Shown here piece by piece: positions 27,981-36,281 of a stretch of DNA of 64,000 nt. A program made the translations under genes and the position numbers. A model generated the notes under the pieces. The model ran no database searches. It worked only from the letters and a program-made list of their open reading frames with translations, and was not told where the DNA came from. How positions within the stretch are numbered: the first letter of the stretch is position 1; each line of letters opens with the position of its first letter. The DNA is from Dactylosporangium sp. AC04546 (GTDB taxonomy: Bacteria; Actinomycetota; Actinomycetes; Mycobacteriales; Micromonosporaceae), in assembly GCF_022095675.1 (NCBI RefSeq), contig NZ_JAHYSG010000016.1:62001-126000 (forward strand). The letters are read 5' to 3'.

Positions 27981-28592
27981 AGGCAGTAAACCGTCATGGG
28001 AGGGGAGGGTTGACTTCTCGCCCCACTATCTTGCGTGCTCCCGCCCGTCGAAGAAAGGTGGGGTCCTGTCCTTCACCGTACCGTGACCCGGGCGCGACCC
28101 TGCGTGCTGATCTTGTCGCGCTCCGGACCATTCCAGGATTGAAACGGTTCGTTCGGGGAACCGAAACGGTACGTCACCGCGTCTACGCAGATGACGGAAA
28201 CCTCTGCGGAACACCCGTGAAGCAGATTTCCTGGAGTTTGGCGAGTGTTCGCCGATTGACGGACGTCCGGTCCGGCACCGAGCCCCGGCTCCGTGCCAGC
28301 CTGCGACGTTCGCCGTCACTGTGCGTCAAATCTGACCGACAGTGACGATGACGCCGCTGTGAAAACTTATCGCGACAGCACGTGACCGTGACGCGAGTCG
28401 CCCGTTGAAGGAGGTGGGGGGTACTTGTTGGCGAGCCAACCTGCAAGTATGCACCTCCGGTCGGGTTTGAGTGACGCTCAGCAATCCGAACATCACCAGA
28501 ATGATGTTGCGCTCCGTCACCTTGACCCGGTTAGTCTGTCCATGGCACGCATGGGGCGGGCCGCTCCATTAGACCGAAATAGAGAACTCACC
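27981..28592. other. Intergenic region between kinase and amidohydrolase genes
   Basis: These 612 bp hold no supported gene. GC3 bias is absent in all frames. An excellent but orphan Shine-Dalgarno sequence AAGGAGGTG lies at 28408-28416, 8 nt before a TTG (28425) that opens a frame running into the amidohydrolase. The 56 codons before 28593 have neutral third positions, so I do not take them as coding. A -10-like TAGTCT is at 28532-28537. Two divergent promoters must lie here. Confidence 0.4.
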
Positions 28593-29879
28593 GTGACGAG
28601 AGCGCTGACGCTGCCCGATCCTGCCGCATCTGCGGCGCGGTCTGTCAGCAAGTTGACGTCGTCCTGGCCCGAGACTCCGCCTGGGGCCGATCCGCTGCCC
28701 GGTCAACTCGACCGATGGCTTGCCTCCCGTGGGGCCGAGCTTGTAGCGGTGCGACGTCACATTCACGCGCACCCGGAGCTGTCCGGCCACGAGTTCGAGA
28801 CCGCGGCGCTCGTCGCCCGCGAGCTCACCCGCGCCGGGCTGTCCCCGCGCATGCTGCCCAAGGGCAACGGCGTGATGTGCGACATCGGCTACGGCGACCG
28901 GGTGATCGCGCTGCGCGCCGACCTCGACGCGCTGCCCCTGCCCGACACCAAGGACGTGCCCTACCGCTCGACGGTCGACAACGTCTGCCACGCCTGCGGC
29001 CACGACGTCCACACGACGATCCTGCTGGGCGTCGGCCTCGCGCTGGCCCAGCTGGCCGAGCGCGACGAGCTGCCGGGCCGGGTCCGCCTGCTGTTCCAGC
29101 CGGCCGAGGAGACGATGCCGTCGGGCGCGCCCGAGGTCATCGCCGCCGGCGGGCTCAAGGACGTGGCCGCGATCTATGCCCTGCACTGCGCGCCGCAGCT
29201 GCCGGTCGGCCTGGTCGGGGTCCGCTCCGGCCCGTTCACGGCGGCCGCCGACAAGATCGAGGTCCGGCTCACCGGCCGCGGCGGGCACACCGCCCGCCCG
29301 CACCTGACCGCCGACCTGGTCCACGCGCTGGGCCGCATCCTGGTCGACGTCCCGTCGCTGCTCGACCGCAAGCTCGACGCCCGGGCCGGCGTCTCGATGG
29401 TCTGGGGCGCGGTGCGCGCCGGCGAGGCGGCCAACGCGATCCCGATCGAGGGCATCGCCCGGGGCACCATCCGGGTGCTGAGTCGCGAGGCCTGGCGCGA
29501 GGTGCCCGAGCTGGTCACCAAGCTGGTCCACGACGTCATCGCGCCGACCGGCGCCGACGTCGAGGTCAACTACACCCGGGGCGTCCCGCCCGTGGTCAAC
29601 GACCGGCTCGCCACCGCGATCATCGCGGGCGCGGCCGCCGCGGCCCTCGGCCCGGAGCGGGTCGTCGAGGCCGAGATCAGCATGGGTGGCGAGGACTTCG
29701 CGTTCTACGTCGACAACGTGCCCGGCTCGATGATCCGCCTCGGCGTCGGCGTGCCCGGCTCGGAGACCAAGTTCGACATCCACCAGTCGGCCTTCGACGT
29801 CGACGAGCGGTCGATCGGCTACGGGGTGCGCGTCATGGTGCACACCGCGCTGGCCGCCCTGAGCGCCGGGGCGTTCTGA
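28593..29879 (+). CDS. M20-family amidohydrolase
   Basis: This is a zinc-dependent amidohydrolase or peptidase of the M20D type (hippurate hydrolase/IAA-amino-acid hydrolase-like), 428 aa from the GTG at 28593. Motifs: RRHIHAHPELSGHEFETA, ALRADLDALPLPD, the metal site VCHACGHDVHTTILLG, and RLLFQPAEETMPSGA with the catalytic Glu. The dimerisation domain follows (ADKIEVRLTGRGGHTARPH) and the late metal His is in FDIHQSAFDVDE. It probably deacylates N-acyl amino acids. The exact substrate is not visible. The start was set by the onset of codon bias. Confidence 0.88.
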   Translation: MTRALTLPDPAASAARSVSKLTSSWPETPPGADPLPGQLDRWLASRGAELVAVRRHIHAHPELSGHEFETAALVARELTRAGLSPRMLPKGNGVMCDIGYGDRVIALRADLDALPLPDTKDVPYRSTVDNVCHACGHDVHTTILLGVGLALAQLAERDELPGRVRLLFQPAEETMPSGAPEVIAAGGLKDVAAIYALHCAPQLPVGLVGVRSGPFTAAADKIEVRLTGRGGHTARPHLTADLVHALGRILVDVPSLLDRKLDARAGVSMVWGAVRAGEAANAIPIEGIARGTIRVLSREAWREVPELVTKLVHDVIAPTGADVEVNYTRGVPPVVNDRLATAIIAGAAAAALGPERVVEAEISMGGEDFAFYVDNVPGSMIRLGVGVPGSETKFDIHQSAFDVDERSIGYGVRVMVHTALAALSAGAF

Positions 29880-29920
29880 CCCGACTGACAAATCGACCAT
29901 CATCTGGTAACCCGGCATGT

Positions 29921-32161
29921 ATGGTCACCGAGTTGCGCGTGCACGGTGTCACCGGCTCCCGCGCGGAGGACGTCCTCGATCGTCCCCTCCTGCACCGGGT
30001 GGCCGGCGACACCGACGCCGGCTTCTTCCGCCCGCGCCCTGAGTACGGCGCGACCCGTGGCCCCGGCGGCGCCGTCCTGGAGGCGTACCGCTGGGGCAAC
30101 CTCACCGCCGGCGCCGCCGCCCGCGCGCTCTGGCTGCTCCTGCTGCCGTTCATGCTGGCCAACGTCGCCCTCTGGCTGCGCCCCGACGTCCAGCCCGGCC
30201 CGCGCGCCGCGATCCGGGCGCTGACCCGCATCTTCGCGCTCACGATGACCGCGTCGTTCGTGCTGTCGTTCGTCGAGGTCTCGATGGACCTCGTCGGCTG
30301 GCAGTGCGCGAACACCGCCGGCTGCCTCGACGGCCGCTGGTACCTCAGCCCCCTCACCGACACCAGCACCAGCCGCCGCCTCGCGCTCACCGCGCTGATC
30401 CCGATCCTCGCGATCGCGTTCCTGTGGTTCCTCGGCCGGCGGACCTGGTCGCGGTACGAGGCGTTCCCGGCCGCCACCGAGGGCGACGGGGACGGGCTGG
30501 CCCACCCGTGCTTCTGGAACGGCAAGCCGCTCGTCGGGCGGCTCCGCTCGCTGCACATCGCGTTCGCCTACGCCACGCTCGACGCGGTACTGCTGGGCAT
30601 CCTGGTGCCGCGCGACCGGCACTGGCTCGGCTACACGCTCGCCGGCGCGTGCCTGGTGCTCCTCGTCGCCTGCGCCGTCGCGGTGACCGTGCGGCCCGTC
30701 GTGGACCGCGACCGCCCGGCCCGCTGGGCGCTCGGCTTCACCCGCGCGGCGAGCTACGGCGCGGTGGTGCTCACCGTCTTCACGCTCGCCTACGCGTCGC
30801 TGGAGCGGGACCCGTGGACGGCGACCGGGCGGCTGCCGGTGTTCGGCGGGACGGTGACCGCGCTGTTCGCCGTACAACTGGTGCTGCTGATGATCCTGGG
30901 AGCGGTCGTCCTCGGCAGCCGTCCCAAGGGGACGTTCCTGCAGGGGCTGACCGGGCCGATCGTGGCGAGCATCGGGCTCGGGGTCGCGGTCGCGTTCTCG
31001 GCCGGGCTGTCCTACCGGGTCGCCGACTTCCTCGACCGGCGCCGGCTGCCGTCCTCGGCCGACTACGTCCCCTGGCAGCCGCTCCAGCCGCCGCCGACCT
31101 ACGAGTGGGCCGCCGCCGGCTTCGTGCTGATGCTCGTCATCATGCTCGTCGTGGCGCTCGTCGCCGGGCTGCCGCTGAACCGGCGGCTGCGCAGCTACGC
31201 GCGGGTCGTCACCGACGCCGACTTCCGCGGCGGGCGCCAGCAGGACCCGGCCCGCGCGAAGCGGATCGACACCGCGATCGCCGACGCGCTCATCACCGAC
31301 CACGTCGGCCGGATGCTGCTGTGGGTGTTCATCCCGACCGCCGTCGCGGCCGTCGCCGCGACCTGCCTCGCGCTGTTCGCGATCCGGCCGGTGCGGCTCG
31401 CCCCGCCGAACTCGGTCCCGGCCGAGGTGCTGTCGTTCGCCGTGAACCTGGGGACGTACCTCATCGGCCTGGCCGTGCTCGGGCTCGTCCTCATCGGCGT
31501 GCTCGCCTACCGGTACCAGCGCTTCCGCCGGATCGTCGGGGTGCTGTGGGACCTCGGCACGTTCTGGCCGCGTGCCGCGCACCCGCTGGCGCCGCCGTGC
31601 TACGCCGAGCGGGTCGTGCCGGAGCTGGCCGGCCGCGCGTCCTGGCTCGCCGCCGAGCAGGGCGGGGTGATCCTGTCGGGGCACAGTCAGGGGTCGGTGC
31701 TGGCGGCCGCCACGGTACTGCAGATGCCCCCCGAGGCACAGTCCCGCGCGGCCCTGCTGACCTACGGCTCGCCGCTGCGGCGCCTCTACGCGCGCTTCTT
31801 CCCCGCCTACGTCAACGACGCCGTGCTCACCCAGGTCGGTGCGGTGCTGGCCCGGCCCGCGGTACCGGGCCAGCACACCCCCCGTTGGGTCAACCTGTGG
31901 CGGGACACCGACCCCATCGGCGGACCGATGGAGTCGCCGGCCGCACGCGACGTGCGGTTCGTCGACCCGCCGGGCTTCGGCATCACGCCCGGCGACACGG
32001 TGTTCCCCAAGGTTGACGGACACTCCGGCTATCAGCAGCAACCGGGATTCGGTTCCGCGGTCAGCGGTCTCCTGCAGGACCTGTCGGGTCCGCCGGATTC
32101 GTCGGTGCCGCGTCAGCCGGCGGCTCCGGCGACCGACCAGTTTCCGCAGATCCAGGCCTAG
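29921..32161 (+). CDS. Polytopic membrane protein with alpha/beta-hydrolase-like ends
   Basis: This 746-aa protein is widespread in actinobacteria but uncharacterised. The N-terminus reads TELRVHGVTGSRAEDVLDRP, a hydrolase-type strand and oxyanion loop. About ten membrane helices fill residues 60-540. The C-terminal soluble part has the nucleophile elbow GVILSGHSQGSVLAAATVLQ (GxSxG), then LLTYGSPLRRLY and a late HSGYQQQPGF. The two soluble parts could form one lipase-like domain on the inner face. The substrate is unknown. The 3' end overlaps the convergent DUF4349 gene by 101 bp. Confidence 0.75.
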   Translation: MVTELRVHGVTGSRAEDVLDRPLLHRVAGDTDAGFFRPRPEYGATRGPGGAVLEAYRWGNLTAGAAARALWLLLLPFMLANVALWLRPDVQPGPRAAIRALTRIFALTMTASFVLSFVEVSMDLVGWQCANTAGCLDGRWYLSPLTDTSTSRRLALTALIPILAIAFLWFLGRRTWSRYEAFPAATEGDGDGLAHPCFWNGKPLVGRLRSLHIAFAYATLDAVLLGILVPRDRHWLGYTLAGACLVLLVACAVAVTVRPVVDRDRPARWALGFTRAASYGAVVLTVFTLAYASLERDPWTATGRLPVFGGTVTALFAVQLVLLMILGAVVLGSRPKGTFLQGLTGPIVASIGLGVAVAFSAGLSYRVADFLDRRRLPSSADYVPWQPLQPPPTYEWAAAGFVLMLVIMLVVALVAGLPLNRRLRSYARVVTDADFRGGRQQDPARAKRIDTAIADALITDHVGRMLLWVFIPTAVAAVAATCLALFAIRPVRLAPPNSVPAEVLSFAVNLGTYLIGLAVLGLVLIGVLAYRYQRFRRIVGVLWDLGTFWPRAAHPLAPPCYAERVVPELAGRASWLAAEQGGVILSGHSQGSVLAAATVLQMPPEAQSRAALLTYGSPLRRLYARFFPAYVNDAVLTQVGAVLARPAVPGQHTPRWVNLWRDTDPIGGPMESPAARDVRFVDPPGFGITPGDTVFPKVDGHSGYQQQPGFGSAVSGLLQDLSGPPDSSVPRQPAAPATDQFPQIQA

Positions 32162-33326
32162 CCTCCGGTGCCGGTGCCGCACCTGCCCCGTCCTGGCCAC
32201 TTGAAACCCGGTCGTCCGGCTTGCTGCCGATCGGCTGGGTGGCGTCGGGAACGGCCCGGCCCGCGCCGCCCGGCCCCGGGGGCGGTGGGACCGGTCCGGG
32301 CGGCGCGGAGATCGGGGCGGGGCGGTGCATCTGACGCGGTGGCGCCATCGGGCCGGTCGGCGCCATCGGGCCGGTCGGCGGCATCGGGCCGGTCGGCGGC
32401 ATGGGCCGCGGCGGCACCGGACCGCCGGGCGCGGCCATCGCGAGCGCCGGCCGCTTCGGCCGGAACCGCCGCAGCAGCCAGACGAGCAGGTAGATCGGCA
32501 CGCCCAGGACCAGCAGCCACGGCAGCAGCCACCCGAGCACGGTCAGCGCCACCCGCGCCGAGGTGAGGAACGCCGACCAGCCGTTGCGCAGCCCGACGCC
32601 GATGCCGAGCTCCTCCTTGTCGACGGCGGCCTCCGGCCCCAGCAGTACCAGCGTGATGGTCGACAGCGCGGTCAGCCCGTCCAGCTTCCGCTTGCGGGCC
32701 TGGAGCGACTCGAGGTCGGACTCGCGCCGGGACAGCTCCGACTCGAGCGCGGTGATCTCGCTGATCGTCTGCGCCTTGGCCAGCAGCGCGCGGATCCGGT
32801 CGACGCTCGCCTGGGCCGTCTGCAGCCGCGACTCCACGTCGACCACCTGGTCGGTGACGTCCTGCGCGGAGATCTGCCGGTCCTCCTCGTTGCCGAGCCC
32901 CTTGAGCTGGTCGAGCGTCGCGCTGAACTTGGCCGCCGGCACGCGCAGCGTCAGCGTGCCCTGCGACCGCCGGTCGTCGTGCCGGCGGTTGTCGCCGCCG
33001 ACGAACCCGCCGGCCCCGGTGGCGTAGGCGATCGCTCGCTCCGCGGCCGCGTCCACGTCGTCGACCCGGACCGTCATCGTGCCCGAGTAGATGATCGAGC
33101 GGTTGTCGACGTCGAGGTTGTCCGGGACCTTGCCGGGCTGGTTGCCCTGGGCCGCCTTGTCCTGGCCCGGTCCGGCGCCGGCCCCTTCCTGCATCGGCGC
33201 CACCGCGGGCGCCGCGCCGCCGCTGTCGCTACTGGAATCCCTGGCACTACTGCCGCACCCGCTCAGCGCCATCAGCACGGAGGCGAGTGCTCCCGTGACG
33301 AACAGTGTGGTGCGCCTGACTGACAT
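32061..33326 (-). CDS. DUF4349 lipoprotein with coiled coil and Pro-rich tail
   Basis: This 421-aa protein starts at ATG 33326, which has an AGGAGG site 4 nt upstream. It has a lipoprotein signal (LMALSGC, Cys at 24) and a DUF4349 domain: IIYSGTMTVRVDDVDAAAERA, GTLTLRVPAAKFSATLDQL and a coiled coil over residues 165-235. One membrane helix follows (VLGWLLPWLLVLGVPIYLLVWLL). The tail has PTGPMP-type 6-residue repeats (18-bp DNA units near 32,343-32,410) and is Pro-rich. The last 101 bp are antisense to the previous gene. Function unknown; the fold suggests a cell-envelope scaffold. Confidence 0.8.
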   Translation of the reverse strand: MSVRRTTLFVTGALASVLMALSGCGSSARDSSSDSGGAAPAVAPMQEGAGAGPGQDKAAQGNQPGKVPDNLDVDNRSIIYSGTMTVRVDDVDAAAERAIAYATGAGGFVGGDNRRHDDRRSQGTLTLRVPAAKFSATLDQLKGLGNEEDRQISAQDVTDQVVDVESRLQTAQASVDRIRALLAKAQTISEITALESELSRRESDLESLQARKRKLDGLTALSTITLVLLGPEAAVDKEELGIGVGLRNGWSAFLTSARVALTVLGWLLPWLLVLGVPIYLLVWLLRRFRPKRPALAMAAPGGPVPPRPMPPTGPMPPTGPMAPTGPMAPPRQMHRPAPISAPPGPVPPPPGPGGAGRAVPDATQPIGSKPDDRVSSGQDGAGAAPAPEARPGSAETGRSPEPPADAAPTNPADPTGPAGDR

Positions 33327-33439
33327 GACGCCTCCTGGGTAGGGTCGATCGGGCGATCGAACTGCACCCTGGGACGTGGCCGGGGGTCGCATCGGTTCCC
33401 GGCGCTTGTGTCACGGTTCTGCCACGAGGAGGTCACCGG

Positions 33440-34072
33440 ATGCGCATCACCAAGTACACCCACGCCTGCCTGCGCCTGGAACACGCCGGTGGGATCATGG
33501 TGATCGATCCCGGCGTGTTCAGCGAACCCGAGGCACTGGACGATGCCGACGCGGTCCTCATCACGCACGAGCACTTCGACCACATCGACGTCGACCGCCT
33601 GCGCGCGGCCGCGGCCAAGCAGCCCGCCCTGACCGTCTACACCCACCCCGACGTCGACGCGCAGCTCACCGAGCTGGACGCGGAGAAGTTCGCGGTGGCC
33701 CCGGGCGACACGTTCGTGGCCGCGGGCATGACCGTGCGCGCCCACGGCGGGATGCACGCGGTCATCCACCCCGACATCCCGCGCATCGTCAACGTGGCGT
33801 TCCTGATCGAGAGCCCCGACGGCCCGATCTACCACCCGGGCGACTCGTTCCACGTCCCCGACGAGGAGGTCGCGACCCTGTTCGTGCCGGTCTCCGCCCC
33901 TTGGCTGAAGCTGTCGGAGGCGATCGACTTCGTCCGCGCGGTCGGCCCGGAGCGGGCCTTCGCCCTGCACGACAGCCTGCTCGTCGAGGCCGGCCAGCAG
34001 ATCGTGACCGGCCACATGAACCGCCTGTCCGGCACCCACTACACCCGCCTCGACCCGGGCACGACGATCTAG
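33440..34072 (+). CDS. Metallo-beta-lactamase-fold hydrolase (UlaG-like)
   Basis: This 210-aa protein of the MBL superfamily has the metal motif THEHFDHID (THxHxDH, about residues 51-58), a Gly-His-Ala-rich core and PIYHPGDSFH, which supplies a further metal ligand. It lacks a signal peptide. GAGGAGG lies 7 nt before the ATG. Its stop abuts the stop of the convergent exonuclease gene with no gap. The substrate cannot be read. Confidence 0.85.
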   Translation: MRITKYTHACLRLEHAGGIMVIDPGVFSEPEALDDADAVLITHEHFDHIDVDRLRAAAAKQPALTVYTHPDVDAQLTELDAEKFAVAPGDTFVAAGMTVRAHGGMHAVIHPDIPRIVNVAFLIESPDGPIYHPGDSFHVPDEEVATLFVPVSAPWLKLSEAIDFVRAVGPERAFALHDSLLVEAGQQIVTGHMNRLSGTHYTRLDPGTTI

Positions 34073-34642
34073 CTAGGGCGTCCAGTTCATCAGGTTCGCG
34101 AACAGCTCGGCCTGCTCGATCGCGTCGTCGAGCGCGTGGTGGGTGTGCCGCCGCTGCGACAGCAGGTGCTTCGGCATGCGCCCCTTGACCGCGGCGCCGA
34201 GCGGCACGCCGGCCTTCACGGCGTACGTCGTCTTCATGTCGAGGCACCCCGAGTGCCCGAACACGCTCGCGCCGACGAACCGCAGCAGGTACCAGTACAG
34301 GAACATCCAGTCGAACACCGCCGGGTAGGCGACGATGACCGGCCGGGCGTCCCCGGCGGTGCGGGTGACCCACGCACTCAGCTCGGCCATGGCCGTGGCC
34401 GGGTCGGCCCCCTCGCGCAGCAGCGTGTCGCGGTCGAGCCCGGACACGGCGAGCGCCTCGGGCACGAAGTCGTCGCTGATCGGCCGCAGCTCCCGGTAGA
34501 ACGTGTGCTCGGTGGGGTCGGCGCCCCGGAAGGTACCGTCGAATCTCCCGGCGACCGCGAGACCGACGCTGACCATCGAGTAGGGCCCGGGAATCGGCCC
34601 GTCGGCCTCAACATCCAGCGAGAAATAGACGTCGGCACGCAT
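34073..34642 (-). CDS. DEDDh 3'-5' exonuclease/exoribonuclease
   Basis: This 189-aa nuclease has the first acidic pair in FSLDVEADG, a middle Asp in AYPAVFDWMFLYWYL and the final THHALDDAIEQA (His and Asp) that defines the DEDDh group. It is close in type to small oligoribonuclease or RNase T-like proteins. It starts at an ATG 6 nt after TAAGGT on the minus strand (34654-34649), so it is probably leaderless. Confidence 0.82.
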   Translation of the reverse strand: MRADVYFSLDVEADGPIPGPYSMVSVGLAVAGRFDGTFRGADPTEHTFYRELRPISDDFVPEALAVSGLDRDTLLREGADPATAMAELSAWVTRTAGDARPVIVAYPAVFDWMFLYWYLLRFVGASVFGHSGCLDMKTTYAVKAGVPLGAAVKGRMPKHLLSQRRHTHHALDDAIEQAELFANLMNWTP

Positions 34643-34665
34643 GCGGTGACCTTACGCTCGGCATC
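34643..34665. promoter_or_regulatory. Back-to-back leaderless promoters (exonuclease and coiled-coil genes)
   Basis: The minus box TAAGGT (34654-34649) and plus box TACGCT (34653-34658) share two bases, and each lies 6-7 nt before its start codon. The layout is the same as between deoC and upp. Confidence 0.6.
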
Positions 34666-35505
34666 GTGGAGGATGCGCTCGCGGGCATCGCGGCCCGGCT
34701 GTACGCCGCGCCGCCGGAGGAGTTCGTCGCGGTACGCACGGAGGAGGTGGCGCGCGCCCGCAAGGCCAAGGACACGGCCCTGGCCGCCGCGATCGGCAAG
34801 CTGCGCAAGCCGACGCTGGCGGCGTGGCTGGTCAACCGCCTGTCCCACGAGCGCCCCGACCTGATCGAGGAGCTGCTGGCCCTGGCCGAGGACCTCCGTA
34901 CGGCGCAACGCGAACTCCGCGGCGCCGACCTGCGCGAGCTGTCCACCCGCCGCCGCACGCTGCTGGCCACCCTGACCCGCGAGGCGACCCGCCTGGCCGG
35001 CCCGGACCGCACCACCCTCCCGTCGACGGAGGTCGAGAACACGCTGGCCGCGGCCCTGGCCGACGAGGAGGTGGCCCTGGCGGTCCGCGCGGGCACCCTG
35101 ACGAAGGCGTTGGAGTACACAGGCTTCGGCGAGACCCCACGCCCACAGCTACGGTTGGTCCAGGGCGGGGGTTCGCCCTCGCCGGCTGTGACCTTGGATT
35201 CGGCCCCTGAGCCGCCCGTCCAGCCGGGCAAGGTGACCGCCGTCCGTTCAACCCCGTCGGAGGACGAGCGGGCCCGCCGAGCCGAGTCCCGCCGCCGCGA
35301 GGAGGAACGCCGCCGCGCCGAGGAGGACCACGCCCGCGCGGTGAAGCAGGCCCGCAAGGAGCTGATGACGGCCCTGCAGCAGCTTTCGGACGCGGAGACC
35401 GCGAAGCAGGATGCCGAACGGGCGCTGGCGGCCGCGGAGAAGGCGATCACTCAGGCCGAGAAGCGCGTCAACCTGGCCCAGGCCGCCCTGTCCGACCTGG
35501 GCTGA
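34666..35505 (+). CDS. Conserved helical protein with C-terminal coiled coil
   Basis: This 279-aa soluble protein is not recognised as a named family. Residues 1-150 are helical and conserved-looking (FVAVRTEEVARARKAKDTAL, AIGKLRKPTLAAWLVNRL). A Pro/Ser linker follows, then an Arg/Glu-rich coiled coil over about 200-275 (RRAESRRREEERRRAEEDHA). Similar proteins occur in many actinomycetes without known function. The GTG start is 7 nt after TACGCT. Confidence 0.7.
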   Translation: MEDALAGIAARLYAAPPEEFVAVRTEEVARARKAKDTALAAAIGKLRKPTLAAWLVNRLSHERPDLIEELLALAEDLRTAQRELRGADLRELSTRRRTLLATLTREATRLAGPDRTTLPSTEVENTLAAALADEEVALAVRAGTLTKALEYTGFGETPRPQLRLVQGGGSPSPAVTLDSAPEPPVQPGKVTAVRSTPSEDERARRAESRRREEERRRAEEDHARAVKQARKELMTALQQLSDAETAKQDAERALAAAEKAITQAEKRVNLAQAALSDLG

Positions 35506-35710
35506 TGTTCTTTTGACTCGGGCCCGTGCAAGTGACGACCGTCGCTCCCGCCAGACACCGCTGGTGCCGCCGGTGCATCCGCCCCGGCGGCACGGACGCT
35601 GCCATCACCGTCGCCCCAAGGACCCGCGACCTCCGGCCGCGCAGGCGTCCGCGGCGCTTGCGCCCCGGGTCCGGCCGCGGCTGCGACACCGACGTCTCAC
35701 CCTACGTTCA

Positions 35711-35762
35711 TGATCGATGGCGCCGTTTGGCTGCCATGACAGCCACAACTCGCCATCGATCA
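35711..35762. repeat. Nested palindrome A
   Basis: Perfect 12-bp outer arms (35711-35722 and 35751-35762, TGATCGATGGCG and its complement) enclose an inner hairpin TGGCTG-CCATGA-CAGCCA (35728-35745). The inner part matches that of palindrome B except for one loop base, while the outer arms differ. Confidence 0.85.
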
Positions 35763-35935
35763 TCGGCCGACTCGCCCACGGCGGCGACATCGCTCACGCT
35801 CGGGTCCACAGCGACCCAAGATCGGCAGCTCTGCGCCTCACTCGTGCGGGAAGGGCGGCGCCGTGGTCTCCAAGACCCGCCGTCCGGGCGCCGGCCGAGG
35901 TGGATCTCACGGCAATCCGCGCCGGGTCGGCCGTT

Positions 35936-35993
35936 CCATGATCAAGGGAAACCTGTGGCTGCCAGGACAGCCAAATATTTCCCTTGATCATGG
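35936..35993. repeat. Nested palindrome B
   Basis: Perfect 16-bp outer arms (35936-35951 and 35978-35993; CCATGATCAAGGGAAA and its complement) enclose TGGCTG-CCAGGA-CAGCCA (35956-35973). With palindrome A it defines a family: conserved inner hairpin and variable outer stem. Confidence 0.85.
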
Positions 35994-36136
35994 CGCAGCT
36001 CGCGACAACTCTCCCGGCCGTGGTCGACGCGGCGAGCGGGGATCCCCACGCCGGCCACCGCCTCCTGGCTCGGCCCGATGGGCTCGCGGAGGTCCGACGG
36101 AGCGACCGCCGCCAGCCCGCCGCCGGCGACGAGCAG

Positions 36137-36175
36137 ACAAGATCGGCAGCTCTGCGCCTCGAGCGCCGATCTTGT
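36137..36175. repeat. Hairpin C with 23-bp copy at 35817
   Basis: Arms ACAAGATCGGC (36137-36147) and its complement (36165-36175) pair perfectly, with an inner GCTC/GAGC helix. The 23 bases 36138-36160 are repeated exactly at 35817-35839. There the closing arm is missing, so the first copy is half an element. Confidence 0.8.
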
Positions 36176-36281
36176 GGGCGATCAAGCGGCGGTGGCCGCA
36201 AGGGACGGGTAGTGGCGGGGCGGGAGGTTGATGGGTGGACACGAACGTGTGGCTTCACCGTGATCCGTCAGGCGAGGCAGA

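Larger units (their letters stand above)
35506..36281. other. Non-coding island of nested palindromes and repeats
   Basis: These 776 bp carry no gene with normal codon bias. Short frames on both strands only translate the palindromes. The island holds a 10-bp hairpin (35564-35573/35584-35593), two nested palindromes (35711-35762 and 35936-35993), a 23-bp direct repeat (35817-35839 and 36138-36160) and a third hairpin (36137-36175). Details are in the separate entries. Confidence 0.7.

Noticed and set aside
35794..36258. Short frames with an MIKGNxWL...SLDHG motif on both strands
   Set aside because: They simply translate the nested palindromes. Similar peptides on both strands and the lack of GC3 bias show they are not genes.
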